From positions 1 to 64,000 of the forward strand of contig NZ_RDQF01000013.1 in the NCBI RefSeq assembly GCF_004114425.1: a DNA stretch of 64,000 nucleotides, given 5' to 3'. This DNA comes from Bradyrhizobium vignae (GTDB lineage: Bacteria; Pseudomonadota; Alphaproteobacteria; Rhizobiales; Xanthobacteraceae). The position numbers and the translations under genes are program-made. The first letter of the stretch is position 1, and each line of letters opens with the position of its first letter. Below are positions 40,207 through 49,609 of the stretch, piece by piece. Below the pieces are notes generated by a model, which was given only the letters and a program-made list of their open reading frames with translations, was not told the origin of the DNA and did no database searches.

Positions 40207-41841
40207 TCAGAAAATCTTGACCGCGCTCTCCAGCGTCTTCCAGACACCCCAGAGGAGAGGACCGCCGACGATCGCCCAGAAGAACGCCGCCTTGATGTCA
40301 AGCCCGCCAAATCCGATGCCGTAGGAGCCGTGCGGCCCCGCAGCCGCGGCGCTGGCGCTCGCCGCCTGCAGCTTGGCGACGTCGGCCTCCTTCATGTGCC
40401 ACTTCGAATCCACCGGCTTGATCAGGTAATTGCAGATCAGGCCCGCGATCAACATCGCACAGAGGATGTACATGGTGGTGTTGTAGAGTTGGTCGCGCGG
40501 CACGCCGGCCGCAAGTTGGAACTCGCGGATGTAGTTCACCACGACCGGGCCGATGATGCCGGCGGTCGACCACGCCGTCAGCAAACGGCCGTGGATGGCG
40601 CCGACGAACTGCGTTCCGAACATGTCGGCAAGATAGGCCGGCACGGTCGCAAACCCGCCGCCATACATCGACAGGATGATGCCGAATCCGGCCACGAACA
40701 GGAGCTTCGAGCCCATCGCCGCAAAGGTCGGCGCCAGCGCGTAGAGCACGATGCCGAGGATGAAGAACGTGTAGTAGGTGTTCTTCCGCCCGATCCTGTC
40801 CGACAGCGACGCCCAGAAGAAGCGGCCGCCGATGTTGAACAGCGACAGCAATCCGGCGAAGCCGGCGGCGATCGCGGCGATCTGCGCCTTCTGCCCGGCA
40901 TCGAGCGCGTTGAAGCCGACTTCCGGCAAACCGATCAGCTTGCCGGCGAAGATCTCCTGAAGCATCGGCGAGGCCATGCCGATCACGCCGATACCCGCCG
41001 ACACGTTGAGGCAGAGCACCCACCAGATCAGCCAGAACTGCGGCGTCTTGTGCGCGTCGTTGAGATGGACGTTGTTCTTCGAGATCATCGCGTTGGCCTT
41101 GACCGGCGGGGTCCAGCCTTCGGGCTGCCAGCCGGCCGGCGTCACGCGATAGGCGAAGGCGCCGATCATCATGAAGACGAAATAGACCACCCCCATCGTG
41201 ACGAAGGAGGTCGGCGTCTTGAAGTAGTTGATCAAGAGATTGGCCAGAGGCGCTCCGATCATGGCACCGCCGCCAAATCCCATGATGGCCATGCCGGTCG
41301 CCATGCCGCGGCGGTCCGGAAACCATTTGATCAAGGTCGACACCGGGGAAATGTAGCCGAGGCCGAGACCGACGCCACCGATCACGCCGCAGCCAAGCCA
41401 CATGATCCAGAGCTGGTGGACGTAGACGCCGAAGGCACCGATCAGAAGCCCGCCGCCCCAACAGCAGGCAGCGACGACGCCCGCCTTGCGCGGACCGGCG
41501 CGCTCGAGCCAGCCGCCCCAGATCGCGGCCGAAACGCCGAGCAGGACAAAGAACAGCGTGTACATCCAGCCGAGGCTCGCGACCTTCCAGTCGCAGGTCG
41601 TGGTGAACAGCTCCTGCCACAGCGACATGTCGGGGCAGGCCTTCGGCGCCGCGACGCCAATTGCGCGCGACAGCGGTAGCCAGAACACCGAGAAGCCGTA
41701 GGCCATGCCGATGCACAGATGGATGCACAGCGCCGCCGGCGGCACCAGCCAGCGATTGAACCCGGCCGTCGCGATCGTGCGTTCACGATCGAGAAAGCCG
41801 GAAGCACCAACCGGTGCAAGAACGGTATCGGCAGTCGTCAT
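40207..41841 (-). CDS. OFA-type MFS transporter (oxalate/formate antiporter-like)
   Basis: A 544-residue MFS protein with 12 main membrane helices. The OFA features are GLGLGYISPVSTLIKWFPDRRGMATGMAIMGFGGG in the middle of the N-terminal half and RFFWASLSDRIGRKN at the start of the C-terminal half. The first outside loop is long and has two cysteines (APKACPDM and TTTCDW). A C-terminal extension ends in an extra hydrophobic helix (FFWAIVGGPLLWGVW), making the protein about 125 residues longer than OxlT. The ATG at 41841 fits a GGAGG site eight bases upstream. Substrate is inferred from the neighbouring formate dehydrogenase; OFA members also carry other anions. Confidence 0.8.
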   Translation of the reverse strand: MTTADTVLAPVGASGFLDRERTIATAGFNRWLVPPAALCIHLCIGMAYGFSVFWLPLSRAIGVAAPKACPDMSLWQELFTTTCDWKVASLGWMYTLFFVLLGVSAAIWGGWLERAGPRKAGVVAACCWGGGLLIGAFGVYVHQLWIMWLGCGVIGGVGLGLGYISPVSTLIKWFPDRRGMATGMAIMGFGGGAMIGAPLANLLINYFKTPTSFVTMGVVYFVFMMIGAFAYRVTPAGWQPEGWTPPVKANAMISKNNVHLNDAHKTPQFWLIWWVLCLNVSAGIGVIGMASPMLQEIFAGKLIGLPEVGFNALDAGQKAQIAAIAAGFAGLLSLFNIGGRFFWASLSDRIGRKNTYYTFFILGIVLYALAPTFAAMGSKLLFVAGFGIILSMYGGGFATVPAYLADMFGTQFVGAIHGRLLTAWSTAGIIGPVVVNYIREFQLAAGVPRDQLYNTTMYILCAMLIAGLICNYLIKPVDSKWHMKEADVAKLQAASASAAAAGPHGSYGIGFGGLDIKAAFFWAIVGGPLLWGVWKTLESAVKIF

Positions 41842-42073
41842 AAGCATTACCTCCCAAGCGCGGCCTTGCCGGCACATCGGTTTGAGACCGGGCATGCGTG
41901 CTCCCAGCCGCGCATGACGGGTCGGACTTCATGTCGAAGCGGAATGTCTGGTGCACATCGCCTCATGCGCACCGAGCAAGCAGCTGATCGCGGGTGATGT
42001 CCCTTCGCCTTGCGAGCAGCGTTGCAGTGACGGCTATCGCGCCCTCATCCCCTCAACACCCTGTCTTGAAATG
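41842..42073. other. Leader region of the transporter gene
   Basis: About 220 bases from the predicted sigma-54 start site to the transporter's ATG. No gene is seen; a long 5' untranslated leader is implied if the promoter at 42074-42090 is used. Confidence 0.4.
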
Positions 42074-42090
42074 AGCAACGCGCGTGCCAG
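42074..42090 (-). promoter_or_regulatory. Sigma-54 (-24/-12) promoter for the transporter gene
   Basis: On the minus strand this reads CTGGCACGCGCGTTGCT. The sigma-54 consensus is YTGGCACGRNNNTTGCW; all fixed positions match except one flexible base, and the GG-N10-GC spacing is exact. It points toward the transporter gene, with a start site expected near 42063. The divergent regulatory gene pair beyond it encodes a sigma-54-dependent response regulator, so the local logic is complete. Confidence 0.8.
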
Positions 42091-42141
42091 AAATGGCATC
42101 GTGACAATTCAACGACTTCCCGCAGCGCAATGTGCTGCGTC

Positions 42142-42177
42142 GGACAGAATGTCCCGAGGTCCTTGGACAAAATGTCC
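42142..42177. promoter_or_regulatory. Two palindromic activator-binding sites
   Basis: GGACAGAATGTCC (42142-42154) and GGACAAAATGTCC (42165-42177) share the form GGACA-N3-TGTCC and are offset by 23 bases, about two helical turns. The second extends to TTGGACA/TGTCCAA arms. They lie about 85 and 108 bases upstream of the predicted transporter start site, where upstream activator sequences of NtrC-type regulators are usually found. Confidence 0.7.
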
Positions 42178-42179
42178 AA

Positions 42180-44204
42180 TCAGGTCGCTTCCGGCAGCCA
42201 CACCGTGAATGTACTCCCGGAACCGACGCGGCTTTCGGCCGTGATCTGTCCGCCCTGGCGCTTGATCAGCGTCTGGCTGATGGAGAGGCCGAGCCCGGTG
42301 CCTTGCCGCCGCTTCGTCGTGTAGAAGGGGTCGAATATCTTTTCGATCACCTCAGCGCTCATGCCGATGCCGGTGTCGGCGACCTCGATGGCGACGCCCT
42401 GCTGGCCTTCGCGCTCGGCATCGAAGGAGCGGAGCGTCAGGGTTCCGCCTTCCGGCATGGCGTGGATCGCGTTGACGATGAGATTGACCAGCACCTGCTG
42501 CAACTCGTTGCTGTTCATCAGCACGAGCCGGTTGGCACGATCATCCCTGACCACGGCGATCTCGGTCTTGTTCAGAAGATGCTGCACCAGCGGCAGACAG
42601 TCGGAGATGACGCTTGCCGGTGCATGGCGCTCGACATAGCCGGCATATTCCTCCGGCCTCGCAAACTGCAACAGCTTGGTCACGATCTGACTGATGCGGT
42701 GAATCTGCTCGTCGAGCAGGCGAAACTCGACCTTCGCCTTGTCGGCATCGCCGCCGAACACGCTGCGGATGACGTCGAGATTGCCCTGCATCACCGCGAT
42801 CGGATTGTTGATCTCGTGCGCAACGCCGGCGGTGATCTCGCCGATCGCAGCCAGCTTCTCGGACATGATGAGCTGCTTGGTGGTTGCCTCGAGCTTGAGA
42901 TTGGCGTGCTCGAGGTCGCGGGTGCGCTCGCGCACGCGCACGTTCAGCTCTTCATTCCATTCGCGGAGTTGCCGGTCGCGTTCCTGGATCTGGTCGAGCA
43001 GGCTGTCGAGATGAACCGCGACGCGGCCGATCTCGTCGCCCAGTACCGGCATCTTGGTGCGGGCGGAGAGGTTCCCGCGCTCCACCTCGGTGATCGTCGC
43101 CGTAACGCGCTCCAGCGGCATGAAGATGGAGCTCGCCCAGCGCAGGAAGATCGGTACGGTCGCGGCGGTGATGATGATGAACGCCGCGATGATGATCACC
43201 AATGTCTGGTATTTGGCTTCGCTGAACGGCTTCTCCAGAAAGCCGACATAGAGCATGCCGACCCGCTTGCCGTAACTGTCCACCAGCGGCTCGTAGGCGG
43301 AGATGTACCAGTCATTGACCACGAAAGCGCTGTCGAGCCAGGTGCGCCCCTCGCCCAGCACGGCCGAGCGCACCGCCGCCGACACGCGCGTGCCGAGCGC
43401 GCGCCGTCCCTCGAACAGGCGGACGTTGGTCGATATCCGTACGTCGTCCAGGAACAGCGTCGCGGTGCCCTGGCTGCCCTCCGGCAGGCTCGCCGCGCGA
43501 TAGACGAGATCGTTGATCGTGTCGATGAATTCGAGATTCTGGTTGAGCAGTGTGCCGCCGACCAGCGCAGCGGCGCCACCGTCAGGCAGCATCGCCCGGC
43601 TGGCCGCATGCACGACCATGCCGCGCGTCTCCGTGCTGCGGTCGGTCGGCACTGCGTTCGGGGTCGGCACGAGGTCCAAGCGCGCGCGCTCGGCCAGGGC
43701 CGGCGAAATTGCGGCGAGCTCGTCATTGCCGAAAATGTCGACGCCCGTCGCAGGAGCCTGGCCCGACAGCGCCGACATGATGATCGGCCAGTCACTTCTC
43801 GGTCGATGCTGCAGCGGCGGCGACGAGGCCAGGACGTCGCCGTGGCCGTTGGCCAGATACAGGAAATCGAGGCCGATTTCCTTGCGGGTCTCATCGAGCA
43901 GATCCTGCAGGGAGCCGCGCGCATCCGGCGCCAGCACCTCGTGGAAGCGGGCCGACAGGCTGAGCGCCCGGAGCTGGACGCCGGTCTTTTCGAGGATGCG
44001 GGCGAGATATTGGTGGGCGATGGTGAGATCGCCGTTGACCTTGGAGATCAGGGTCGCGTCGAATTTCGCGTTCCAGCGATAGATCGCAACGCCGAGCAGG
44101 AGCGGCAGGATGACCAGCATCGGCAGCAGCGCGATCGCGAGCAGCCGGAAGCGGACGGAGCGTCCCCGCACGGGCTCGCCGCTGCGGCCGCCAGCATCAG
44201 ACAT
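42180..44204 (-). CDS. Cache-domain sensor histidine kinase
   Basis: A 674-residue membrane kinase. Helix 1 (about 20-42) and helix 2 (about 325-345) enclose a large periplasmic double-Cache sensor. HAMP follows (PLERVTATITEVERGNL), then a coiled coil, the HisKA site AGVAHEINNPIAVMQGNLDV, and an ATPase domain (NELQQVLVNLIVNAIHAMPEGG, DTGIGMSAEVIEKIFDPFYTTK, GTGLGLSISQTL). The type resembles DctB-like kinases that sense organic anions. Start at the ATG at 44204 overlaps the regulator's stop by 8 bases. Its stop is just beside the activator palindromes. Confidence 0.92.
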   Translation of the reverse strand: MSDAGGRSGEPVRGRSVRFRLLAIALLPMLVILPLLLGVAIYRWNAKFDATLISKVNGDLTIAHQYLARILEKTGVQLRALSLSARFHEVLAPDARGSLQDLLDETRKEIGLDFLYLANGHGDVLASSPPLQHRPRSDWPIIMSALSGQAPATGVDIFGNDELAAISPALAERARLDLVPTPNAVPTDRSTETRGMVVHAASRAMLPDGGAAALVGGTLLNQNLEFIDTINDLVYRAASLPEGSQGTATLFLDDVRISTNVRLFEGRRALGTRVSAAVRSAVLGEGRTWLDSAFVVNDWYISAYEPLVDSYGKRVGMLYVGFLEKPFSEAKYQTLVIIIAAFIIITAATVPIFLRWASSIFMPLERVTATITEVERGNLSARTKMPVLGDEIGRVAVHLDSLLDQIQERDRQLREWNEELNVRVRERTRDLEHANLKLEATTKQLIMSEKLAAIGEITAGVAHEINNPIAVMQGNLDVIRSVFGGDADKAKVEFRLLDEQIHRISQIVTKLLQFARPEEYAGYVERHAPASVISDCLPLVQHLLNKTEIAVVRDDRANRLVLMNSNELQQVLVNLIVNAIHAMPEGGTLTLRSFDAEREGQQGVAIEVADTGIGMSAEVIEKIFDPFYTTKRRQGTGLGLSISQTLIKRQGGQITAESRVGSGSTFTVWLPEAT

Positions 44205-45630
44205 CCCACAACGCGCATTTGCGGTCGATGGTCTTGCGCGAGATGCCGAGGCGCCGCGCCGCCTCCTCGCGATTGCCATTGACCTCCTTCAGCACGCCGA
44301 GAATGTGACGGCGCTCGAGCTCCGCGAGACTGTCGGCAGGCGCCGACTGACCGTTGTCGCGGGGGCCGGCGAAATCGTCGGGGAAGGCGCCGAGGATCAG
44401 CGTGCGCTCGATCAGGTTACGCAGTTCGCGCACGTTGCCCGGCCAGTCATAGCTTGCGAGCGCCGCCCGCACCGAGGCGTCGATCGGCACCGGCGGCATG
44501 CCGAGCTGAGCCGAGAGCTTGCTCATGAAGATGGTGGCAAGCTCCTGCACGTCATCGCCGCGATCCTTCAGGAGCGGCAGGCGGATCTGCATCACGTTGA
44601 GCCGGTAGAACAGATCGGCTCGGAAACGTCCCTTCTCGACCTCCTTCTGCAGCTCGGCATTGGTTGCGAAGATGAAGCGCAGGTCGACCGGAACTTCGCG
44701 CTCGGAGCCGACCGGACGGACGCGGCGGTCCTCGAGCACGCGGAGCAGCTTGCTCTGCATCGGCAGCGGCAGCTCCCCGATCTCGTCGAGAAACAGCGTG
44801 CCGCCATGCGCATACAGGAACAGGCCCTCGCGCCCCGAATCGGCGCCGGTGAAGGCGCCCTTGATGTGCCCGAACAGCTCGGCCTCAATCATCTCGGGCG
44901 GGATCGCCGCGCAATTCACGGGCACGAAGGGCTTGTCGGCGCGATCGGACAGCGAGTGGATCGAGCGCGCGGCGACTTCCTTGCCGGTGCCGGATTCGCC
45001 GGTGAGGAGAACCGAGGTCGGCAGGCGCGCGACGCGGGCGATGGTCTCACGCACGCGCAGCGTCGCCGCCGACCGTCCGATCAGATTGTCACGCAGGAAC
45101 GTGCGGTCGGACGAGGCACGCAAAGCGTAGCGCAGGACATAGTTCTCGCGCTGCAGGCGGACACGGTCGAGGCATCGTGCCACCGCGTTGAGGATCTGGT
45201 TGGAGCGGAACGGCTTCAGCACGAAATCGGCCGCACCGGCGCGCAGGGCCTGGATCGCGGTGTCGAGGTCGGCATAGGCGGTGATCAGGATGGCGTCGGC
45301 GAAAAAGCCGACGGCGCGCTGCTCGGCGAGCCAGTCGACGCCGTTCTTGCCCGGCATGATGTTATCGAGAATGACGACGTCGTAGCGATTGGAATCGAGC
45401 TTGCGCGAAGCCTGGTCGGTATCGGCCGCCTCGTCCACCAGCTTGCAGCGCGGCGCCAGCGTGCGCACCAGGAAATTGCGCATGCCCGGCTCGTCGTCGA
45501 CGATCAGGATGGAGGCCTGCGCCAGCGCGCTGAACTCCGGCCCTGCAGCTGCCTTGCCGAGCTTGACGGCAGGCTCGCGACCCACCGTGGGGTTTGCGGC
45601 TGCGCTTGCCCTCGATGTTGAGAAAGTCAT
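44197..45630 (-). CDS. NtrC-family sigma-54-dependent response regulator
   Basis: A 477-residue activator: an N-terminal Ala-rich extension, receiver domain from about 40 with phospho-acceptor Asp89 (YDVVILDNIMPGKNG), AAA+ domain with Walker A GESGTGKE, the sigma-54-contact loop GAFTGA and Walker B GGTLFLDEIGEL, and a Fis-type HTH at the end (GNREEAARRLGISRKTIDRKC). It is the partner of the adjacent kinase and first gene of the pair. The likely target is the sigma-54 promoter at 42074-42090. Confidence 0.94.
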   Translation of the reverse strand: MTFSTSRASAAANPTVGREPAVKLGKAAAGPEFSALAQASILIVDDEPGMRNFLVRTLAPRCKLVDEAADTDQASRKLDSNRYDVVILDNIMPGKNGVDWLAEQRAVGFFADAILITAYADLDTAIQALRAGAADFVLKPFRSNQILNAVARCLDRVRLQRENYVLRYALRASSDRTFLRDNLIGRSAATLRVRETIARVARLPTSVLLTGESGTGKEVAARSIHSLSDRADKPFVPVNCAAIPPEMIEAELFGHIKGAFTGADSGREGLFLYAHGGTLFLDEIGELPLPMQSKLLRVLEDRRVRPVGSEREVPVDLRFIFATNAELQKEVEKGRFRADLFYRLNVMQIRLPLLKDRGDDVQELATIFMSKLSAQLGMPPVPIDASVRAALASYDWPGNVRELRNLIERTLILGAFPDDFAGPRDNGQSAPADSLAELERRHILGVLKEVNGNREEAARRLGISRKTIDRKCALWDV

Positions 45631-45754
45631 GCCCGATGTTTAAGGTTTGAGATCATCCACCACAATAATCGGCGCCTTTCGCATTGCAGCGAAGCTCCGG
45701 CCGTTCCCCCAGGCGCAGCATAGTCAAACGTCCCCGCCGTGAATATTCGCCTTC

Positions 45755-45988
45755 CTACGGGGCGTCGCTCTTTTCGACCAGGAACACGATGCGCGTCTCG
45801 TTGCGCTCGGTGATCTCGACCTTGTCGCCGGTCTCGCGAATCAGGTTCGGAATGTCAATCACCGACAAGGGATCGGTACAGTGAACCTCGAGCTGATCAC
45901 CCGGCTGCAAAGGCTTGAGCGCCTTGCGCGTCTTGAGGGCGGGCAGCGGGCATTTCAGTCCGGTGAGATCGAGCGTCGTTCTGGCCAT
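45755..45988 (-). CDS. tusA: TusA/SirA-type sulfur-carrier protein
   Basis: A 77-residue protein with the family motif LKCPLPALKT, in which Cys13 carries persulfide sulfur. The fold continues through VEITERNETRIVFLV. Such proteins hand sulfur to tRNA thiolation or to molybdenum-cofactor enzymes. In Escherichia coli sulfur for the formate-dehydrogenase cofactor passes through the desulfurase IscS to FdhD, and TusA affects this route, so its place beside moeA and fdhD fits. The ATG at 45988 is clear. Confidence 0.9.
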   Translation of the reverse strand: MARTTLDLTGLKCPLPALKTRKALKPLQPGDQLEVHCTDPLSVIDIPNLIRETGDKVEITERNETRIVFLVEKSDAP

Positions 45989-46033
45989 GGCCGCAACATG
46001 GCGGGACGAAGCGATGGCGTCAACGGAAGGGCC

Positions 46034-47290
46034 CTAGAGCAGGTCGGCGTAGGACAGGAAGCCCACGTCCTGACCCGGCTCGACATTGGTGATGTCCTCG
46101 CCGAGTTCGACGAGTCCGTCAGTCTCGACCAGCGAGGACAACAGCCCGGCTCCTTCGCGCGGGAACTTGATCGCCTCGAGGCCGCCGTCCTCAGCGCGGC
46201 GCAGCGAGGCGCGCACATATTCGCGCCGCCCGGCCTTCTTCTTGTAAGTGAACGCCGCCCGCAGCGGGATGGGCGTCAGCGGCTCCGGTAGGCCTCCCCC
46301 CAGCGCCAAGGCCGTCGGTCGCACCACATGGACAAACGTCACGAAGCTCGCGACGGGATTGCCCGGCAATCCGATCAGCGGCACGCCGTCGATGATACCC
46401 ATCGCCACGGGACGGCCGGGCTTGATCGCCATCCGCCACAGCACCAGCGAGCCGACGCTCTCGACCGCCGCCTTGACGTGATCCTCCTCCCCGGTCGAGA
46501 CGCCGCCGGTGGTGAGGATCAGGTCGTGGTGACCTGCGACCTGCTTCAGGCCGCTCGCAAGTGACGTTCGCTCATCCCGCAGGATGCCGAGGTCGCTGAC
46601 CTCGCAGCCGAGCCGCCGCAGCATCGTCATCAGCATGAAGCGATTGGAATCAAACAGCTGCGAGGCGGAGCGCGGCTCGCCAGGTGAGGCCAATTCGTCG
46701 CCGGTCGAGAACACGGCGACGCGGATGCGCCTGACGACGTCGAGCCTCGTCAGGCCGAATGCGGCGGCGAGCGCGACATGCTGCGGCCGCAAGCGCTGGC
46801 CGCCGCGCAGCGCGACGTGACCTTGCGGAATGTCCTCGCCTGCGGGACGGACATTGGCGCCGGGCTTCAGCCCCGGCGGCAACACGATCTTGCCGGACTC
46901 ATCGATGCGGACGTCCTCCTGCATGAAGACGGTCTCGGCATCCGGCGGCATCGGCGCGCCGGTGAAGATCCGCGCGGTGTGGCCGGGCTTGATTGGCGCT
47001 TGCGCAAGCCCGCCGGCCTGGATGCGACCATCGAGCGGGAATGCCTGCTCCGCAGCTTGCGGAAGGTCGGCGTTGCGCACGGCGTAGCCGTCGACCGCGG
47101 AGTTGGTGAACGGCGGCAGCGGCAGTGGCGCCGCGTTATCGCGCGCGAGCACGCGCCCGTCGGCATCGACCAGCGCAACAGTCTCGAGATCGGTGATCGC
47201 GTTGACGCGTGTCGTGATGAGGCCGACGGCTTCGTCGACCGACATCATCGGGCCGCCGAAGGCAAAGCAATCGTCCGATAATTGCGCCAT
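46034..47290 (-). CDS. moeA: Molybdopterin molybdotransferase MoeA
   Basis: A 418-residue protein of standard MoeA length that inserts molybdate into adenylated molybdopterin. Visible landmarks are PPFTNSAVDGYAVRNADL, RIFTGAPMPPDAETVFMQED, VAVFSTGDEL, FDSNRFMLMTML, TTGGVSTGEEDHVKAAVE, and GLPGNPVASFVTF. The start could be an internal ATG (M15, MMSVDEAVGLI) rather than the first codon. It follows mobB by 9 bases on the same strand, so the two are co-transcribed. It is the canonical member of three MoeA-type proteins in the window. Confidence 0.95.
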   Translation of the reverse strand: MAQLSDDCFAFGGPMMSVDEAVGLITTRVNAITDLETVALVDADGRVLARDNAAPLPLPPFTNSAVDGYAVRNADLPQAAEQAFPLDGRIQAGGLAQAPIKPGHTARIFTGAPMPPDAETVFMQEDVRIDESGKIVLPPGLKPGANVRPAGEDIPQGHVALRGGQRLRPQHVALAAAFGLTRLDVVRRIRVAVFSTGDELASPGEPRSASQLFDSNRFMLMTMLRRLGCEVSDLGILRDERTSLASGLKQVAGHHDLILTTGGVSTGEEDHVKAAVESVGSLVLWRMAIKPGRPVAMGIIDGVPLIGLPGNPVASFVTFVHVVRPTALALGGGLPEPLTPIPLRAAFTYKKKAGRREYVRASLRRAEDGGLEAIKFPREGAGLLSSLVETDGLVELGEDITNVEPGQDVGFLSYADLL

Positions 47291-47299
47291 GGTGCCTCG

Positions 47300-47827
47300 T
47301 CAGCGTATCGCGGTGCTTCTTGCCACCACTTCCTCGACCGGCATCGCCGCAAGCAGCAGCAACGCGGCTACAGCAGGGATATCATCGAGATGGACGGTCG
47401 GCAGCCGGGTTTCAACCGCGGTGTCGGTCGCAATCCCGGCAATTCCGGGATCGTCGGGAAAGAGCAGCGGTTTGCCGTTCGCGGCACGATGCACCTCGAT
47501 CTTGCGATGCGGCTCGCGCTTGAAGCCCTCGACCACGACGACATCGACCGCGGAGAGCTTCTCGAGCAGCTCCGGCAGCCGCGGCTCCGCCGCCCCGCGC
47601 AACTCATGCATCAGCGCCCACCGCTTTGACGAAGCGACCAGCACCTCCGCCGCGCCGGCCTCGCGATGGCGCCAGGAATCCTTGCCGGGCACATCGACGT
47701 CAAACTGGTGATGCGCATGCTTGATCACGGAGACGCGCAGGCCTTGCGCCTTGAAATGCGGGATCAGCCGCGTCAACAGCGTGGTCTTGCCCGCACCGCT
47801 CCAGCCTGCAAGGCCGATGACTTTCAT
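47300..47827 (-). CDS. mobB: MobB, GTP-binding protein of Mo-cofactor biosynthesis
   Basis: A 175-residue P-loop protein. Walker A is GWSGAGKTTLLTRLI near the N-terminus; further signatures are SVIKHAHHQFDVDVPGKDSWRHREAGA and VDVVVVEGFKREPHRKIEVHR. MobB assists MobA in forming molybdopterin guanine dinucleotide, the cofactor form used by formate dehydrogenases. The gene starts 51 bases from a palindromic repeat and is divergent from fdhD, which lies about 200 bases away. Confidence 0.94.
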   Translation of the reverse strand: MKVIGLAGWSGAGKTTLLTRLIPHFKAQGLRVSVIKHAHHQFDVDVPGKDSWRHREAGAAEVLVASSKRWALMHELRGAAEPRLPELLEKLSAVDVVVVEGFKREPHRKIEVHRAANGKPLLFPDDPGIAGIATDTAVETRLPTVHLDDIPAVAALLLLAAMPVEEVVARSTAIR

Positions 47828-47877
47828 AACCGTTCGATCTCCGCCAACGGCTCGCCAGCCGATGGAACCCGCCGGCC

Positions 47878-47957
47878 GTCATTGCGAGCGCAGCGAAACA
47901 AATCCAGACCGTCACTGCGGATATTATTCTGGATTGCTTCGCTGCGCTCGCAATGAC
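47878..47957. repeat. Palindromic interspersed repeat, 80 bases
   Basis: A perfect 20-base terminal inverted repeat (GTCATTGCGAGCGCAGCGAA with TTCGCTGCGCTCGCAATGAC) and a central AT-rich part. It is the same family as 35317-35406. It lies between the divergent mobB and fdhD genes, where it could influence both leaders. Confidence 0.9.
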
Positions 47958-48032
47958 GACGAGGCGGCATTTCGCTCTCTTGCCGCCATGCTTATATCGG
48001 CTTGACCCGAATGTCATGCTAACCTCGCCGCC

Positions 48033-48923
48033 ATGATGAAGATCGACAAAGCCCCGGTGCCCCTGATCGTCCCCAATCCGGACGACCCGCGCCTGACCCA
48101 GAGCGTGACCGGCACTGACCAGACCGGCGCCAGGGTCGAGATCAAGGTCCCGATGGAGCGGCCACTGACGCTCTACCTGAATGCCCAGGAGATCGTCACC
48201 ATGATGACGATCGGCGATTACCCCGAATATCTGGCGCTCGGCTATCTGCTGAACCAGAACATGCTGAAATATAATGACGTGGTCACCGAGGTCGAATACG
48301 ACGACGACCTCCAGGTGGTCGTCGTGCGCACCGAGCACCACACCAATTTCGAGGCCAAGCTGAAGAAGCGCACGCAGACCTCGGGCTGCGCGCAGGGCAC
48401 CGCCTTCGGCGACCTCTTGGAGGCGGTCGAGAGCGCCGCGCTGCCCAAGGCGGAGCTGCGCACCTCTTGGCTCTACCAGATGACGCAGACCATCAACACC
48501 ATGCCCTCGCTCTACCTTGAGGCCGGCGCGATCCATGGCTGCGTGCTGTGCAAGGAGGGCACGCCGCTCTGCTACACCGAGGACGTCGGCCGCCACAATG
48601 CCGTCGACAAGATCGCAGGCTGGATGTATCGCCACGGCGTCGATCCCTCCGACAAGATCCTCTACACCACGGGACGCCTCACCTCGGAGATGGTGATCAA
48701 GACCGTGCGCATGGGCATTCCAATCCTGGTCTCGCGCTCCGGCTTCACCGCCTGGGGCGTCGACCTCGCCAGGCAGGTCGGGCTGACGCTGGTCGGCCGC
48801 ACCCGCGGCAAGCGCTTCATTGCGCTCGCGGGCGAGGAGCGCATCGTCTACGACCAGAACCTCGCCTATGTGGAAGAGGAGTCCGCCAAGCACAAGCGCA
48901 AGGGTGAAGGCGGTGACGACTGA
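48033..48923 (+). CDS. fdhD: FdhD sulfurtransferase for formate dehydrogenase
   Basis: A 296-residue protein needed to sulfurate the Mo/W cofactor of formate dehydrogenase. Landmarks are [10 protein letters not shown], the conserved Cys pair in [27 protein letters not shown], and [24 protein letters not shown]. The ORF starts with two successive ATGs. Its 3' end overlaps the start of mobA. In other bacteria fdhD is often within the fds operon; here it is about 10 kb from the alpha subunit. Confidence 0.95.
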   Translation: MMKIDKAPVPLIVPNPDDPRLTQSVTGTDQTGARVEIKVPMERPLTLYLNAQEIVTMMTIGDYPEYLALGYLLNQNMLKYNDVVTEVEYDDDLQVVVVRTEHHTNFEAKLKKRTQTSGCAQGTAFGDLLEAVESAALPKAELRTSWLYQMTQTINTMPSLYLEAGAIHGCVLCKEGTPLCYTEDVGRHNAVDKIAGWMYRHGVDPSDKILYTTGRLTSEMVIKTVRMGIPILVSRSGFTAWGVDLARQVGLTLVGRTRGKRFIALAGEERIVYDQNLAYVEEESAKHKRKGEGGDD

Positions 48924-49560
48924 CATCCCCGCCACGAGTGTTCCTTCGACTCTTGGCGTGCTGCTCGCCGGCGGTCTCGCGCGGCGCATGGGCGGCGGCG
49001 ACAAGCCGATGCGCACCATCGGCGGCCGCACCATTCTGGAGCGCGTGATCGCGCGCCTTTCGCCCCAGTGCAGCGGGCTGATCCTCAACGCCAACGGCGA
49101 TCCCGCCCGCTTCGCCGCGTTCGGCTTGCAAGTCGTCGCCGACGACGTGCCCGGCTTCCCCGGCCCGCTCGCCGGCATCCTCGCCGCGCTCGACTGGACC
49201 GCGGCGAACCGGCCGGAGATCGAATGGGTGCTCAGCGCCGCCGGCGACTGCCCGTTCCTGCCGCGCGATCTCGTCGCACGGCTACATGACGCGCGCGCGC
49301 GTGAGAACGCGCAGCTCGTGGTCGCCGCATCAGGCGAGCAGTCGCATCCGGTGATCGGCCTGTGGCGCGTCGCCTTGCGCGACGAACTGCGCCACGCCCT
49401 TGTCGTCGAAGACCTCCGCAAGATCGACCGCTGGACGGCACGCTATCCGCTGGCGACGGTGACATGGCCGACCGAGCCGCTCGATCCATTCTTCAATGCG
49501 AACACGGTCGAGGACATTGCCGAGGCCGAGCGGCTGGCGGCGCTGGATGACGCGTCCTAA
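48913..49560 (+). CDS. mobA: MobA, molybdenum cofactor guanylyltransferase
   Basis: A 215-residue nucleotidyltransferase that attaches GMP to molybdopterin. The signature [17 protein letters not shown] is at the N-terminus, then [14 protein letters not shown] and [14 protein letters not shown]. No ATG lies near the fold start. A GTG at 48913, three codons into the fdhD overlap, is chosen; a GTG at 48904 is possible. The start region overlaps the fdhD stop, suggesting coupled translation. Length is close to the family norm. Confidence 0.93.
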   Translation: MTTDIPATSVPSTLGVLLAGGLARRMGGGDKPMRTIGGRTILERVIARLSPQCSGLILNANGDPARFAAFGLQVVADDVPGFPGPLAGILAALDWTAANRPEIEWVLSAAGDCPFLPRDLVARLHDARARENAQLVVAASGEQSHPVIGLWRVALRDELRHALVVEDLRKIDRWTARYPLATVTWPTEPLDPFFNANTVEDIAEAERLAALDDAS

Positions 49561-49609
49561 GGCGGTGCATTGAGCTCTGGCCGTGACCCGGGATAGACCC
49601 AGCTGGTAT

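Noticed and set aside
40192-41679. 495-codon plus-strand frame opposite the transporter
   Set aside because: Antisense shadow; the minus-strand frame encodes twelve membrane helices and MFS motifs.
43196-43924. 242-codon minus-strand frame inside the histidine kinase gene
   Set aside because: Alternate-frame shadow on the same strand; very Arg- and Ser-rich and without motifs.
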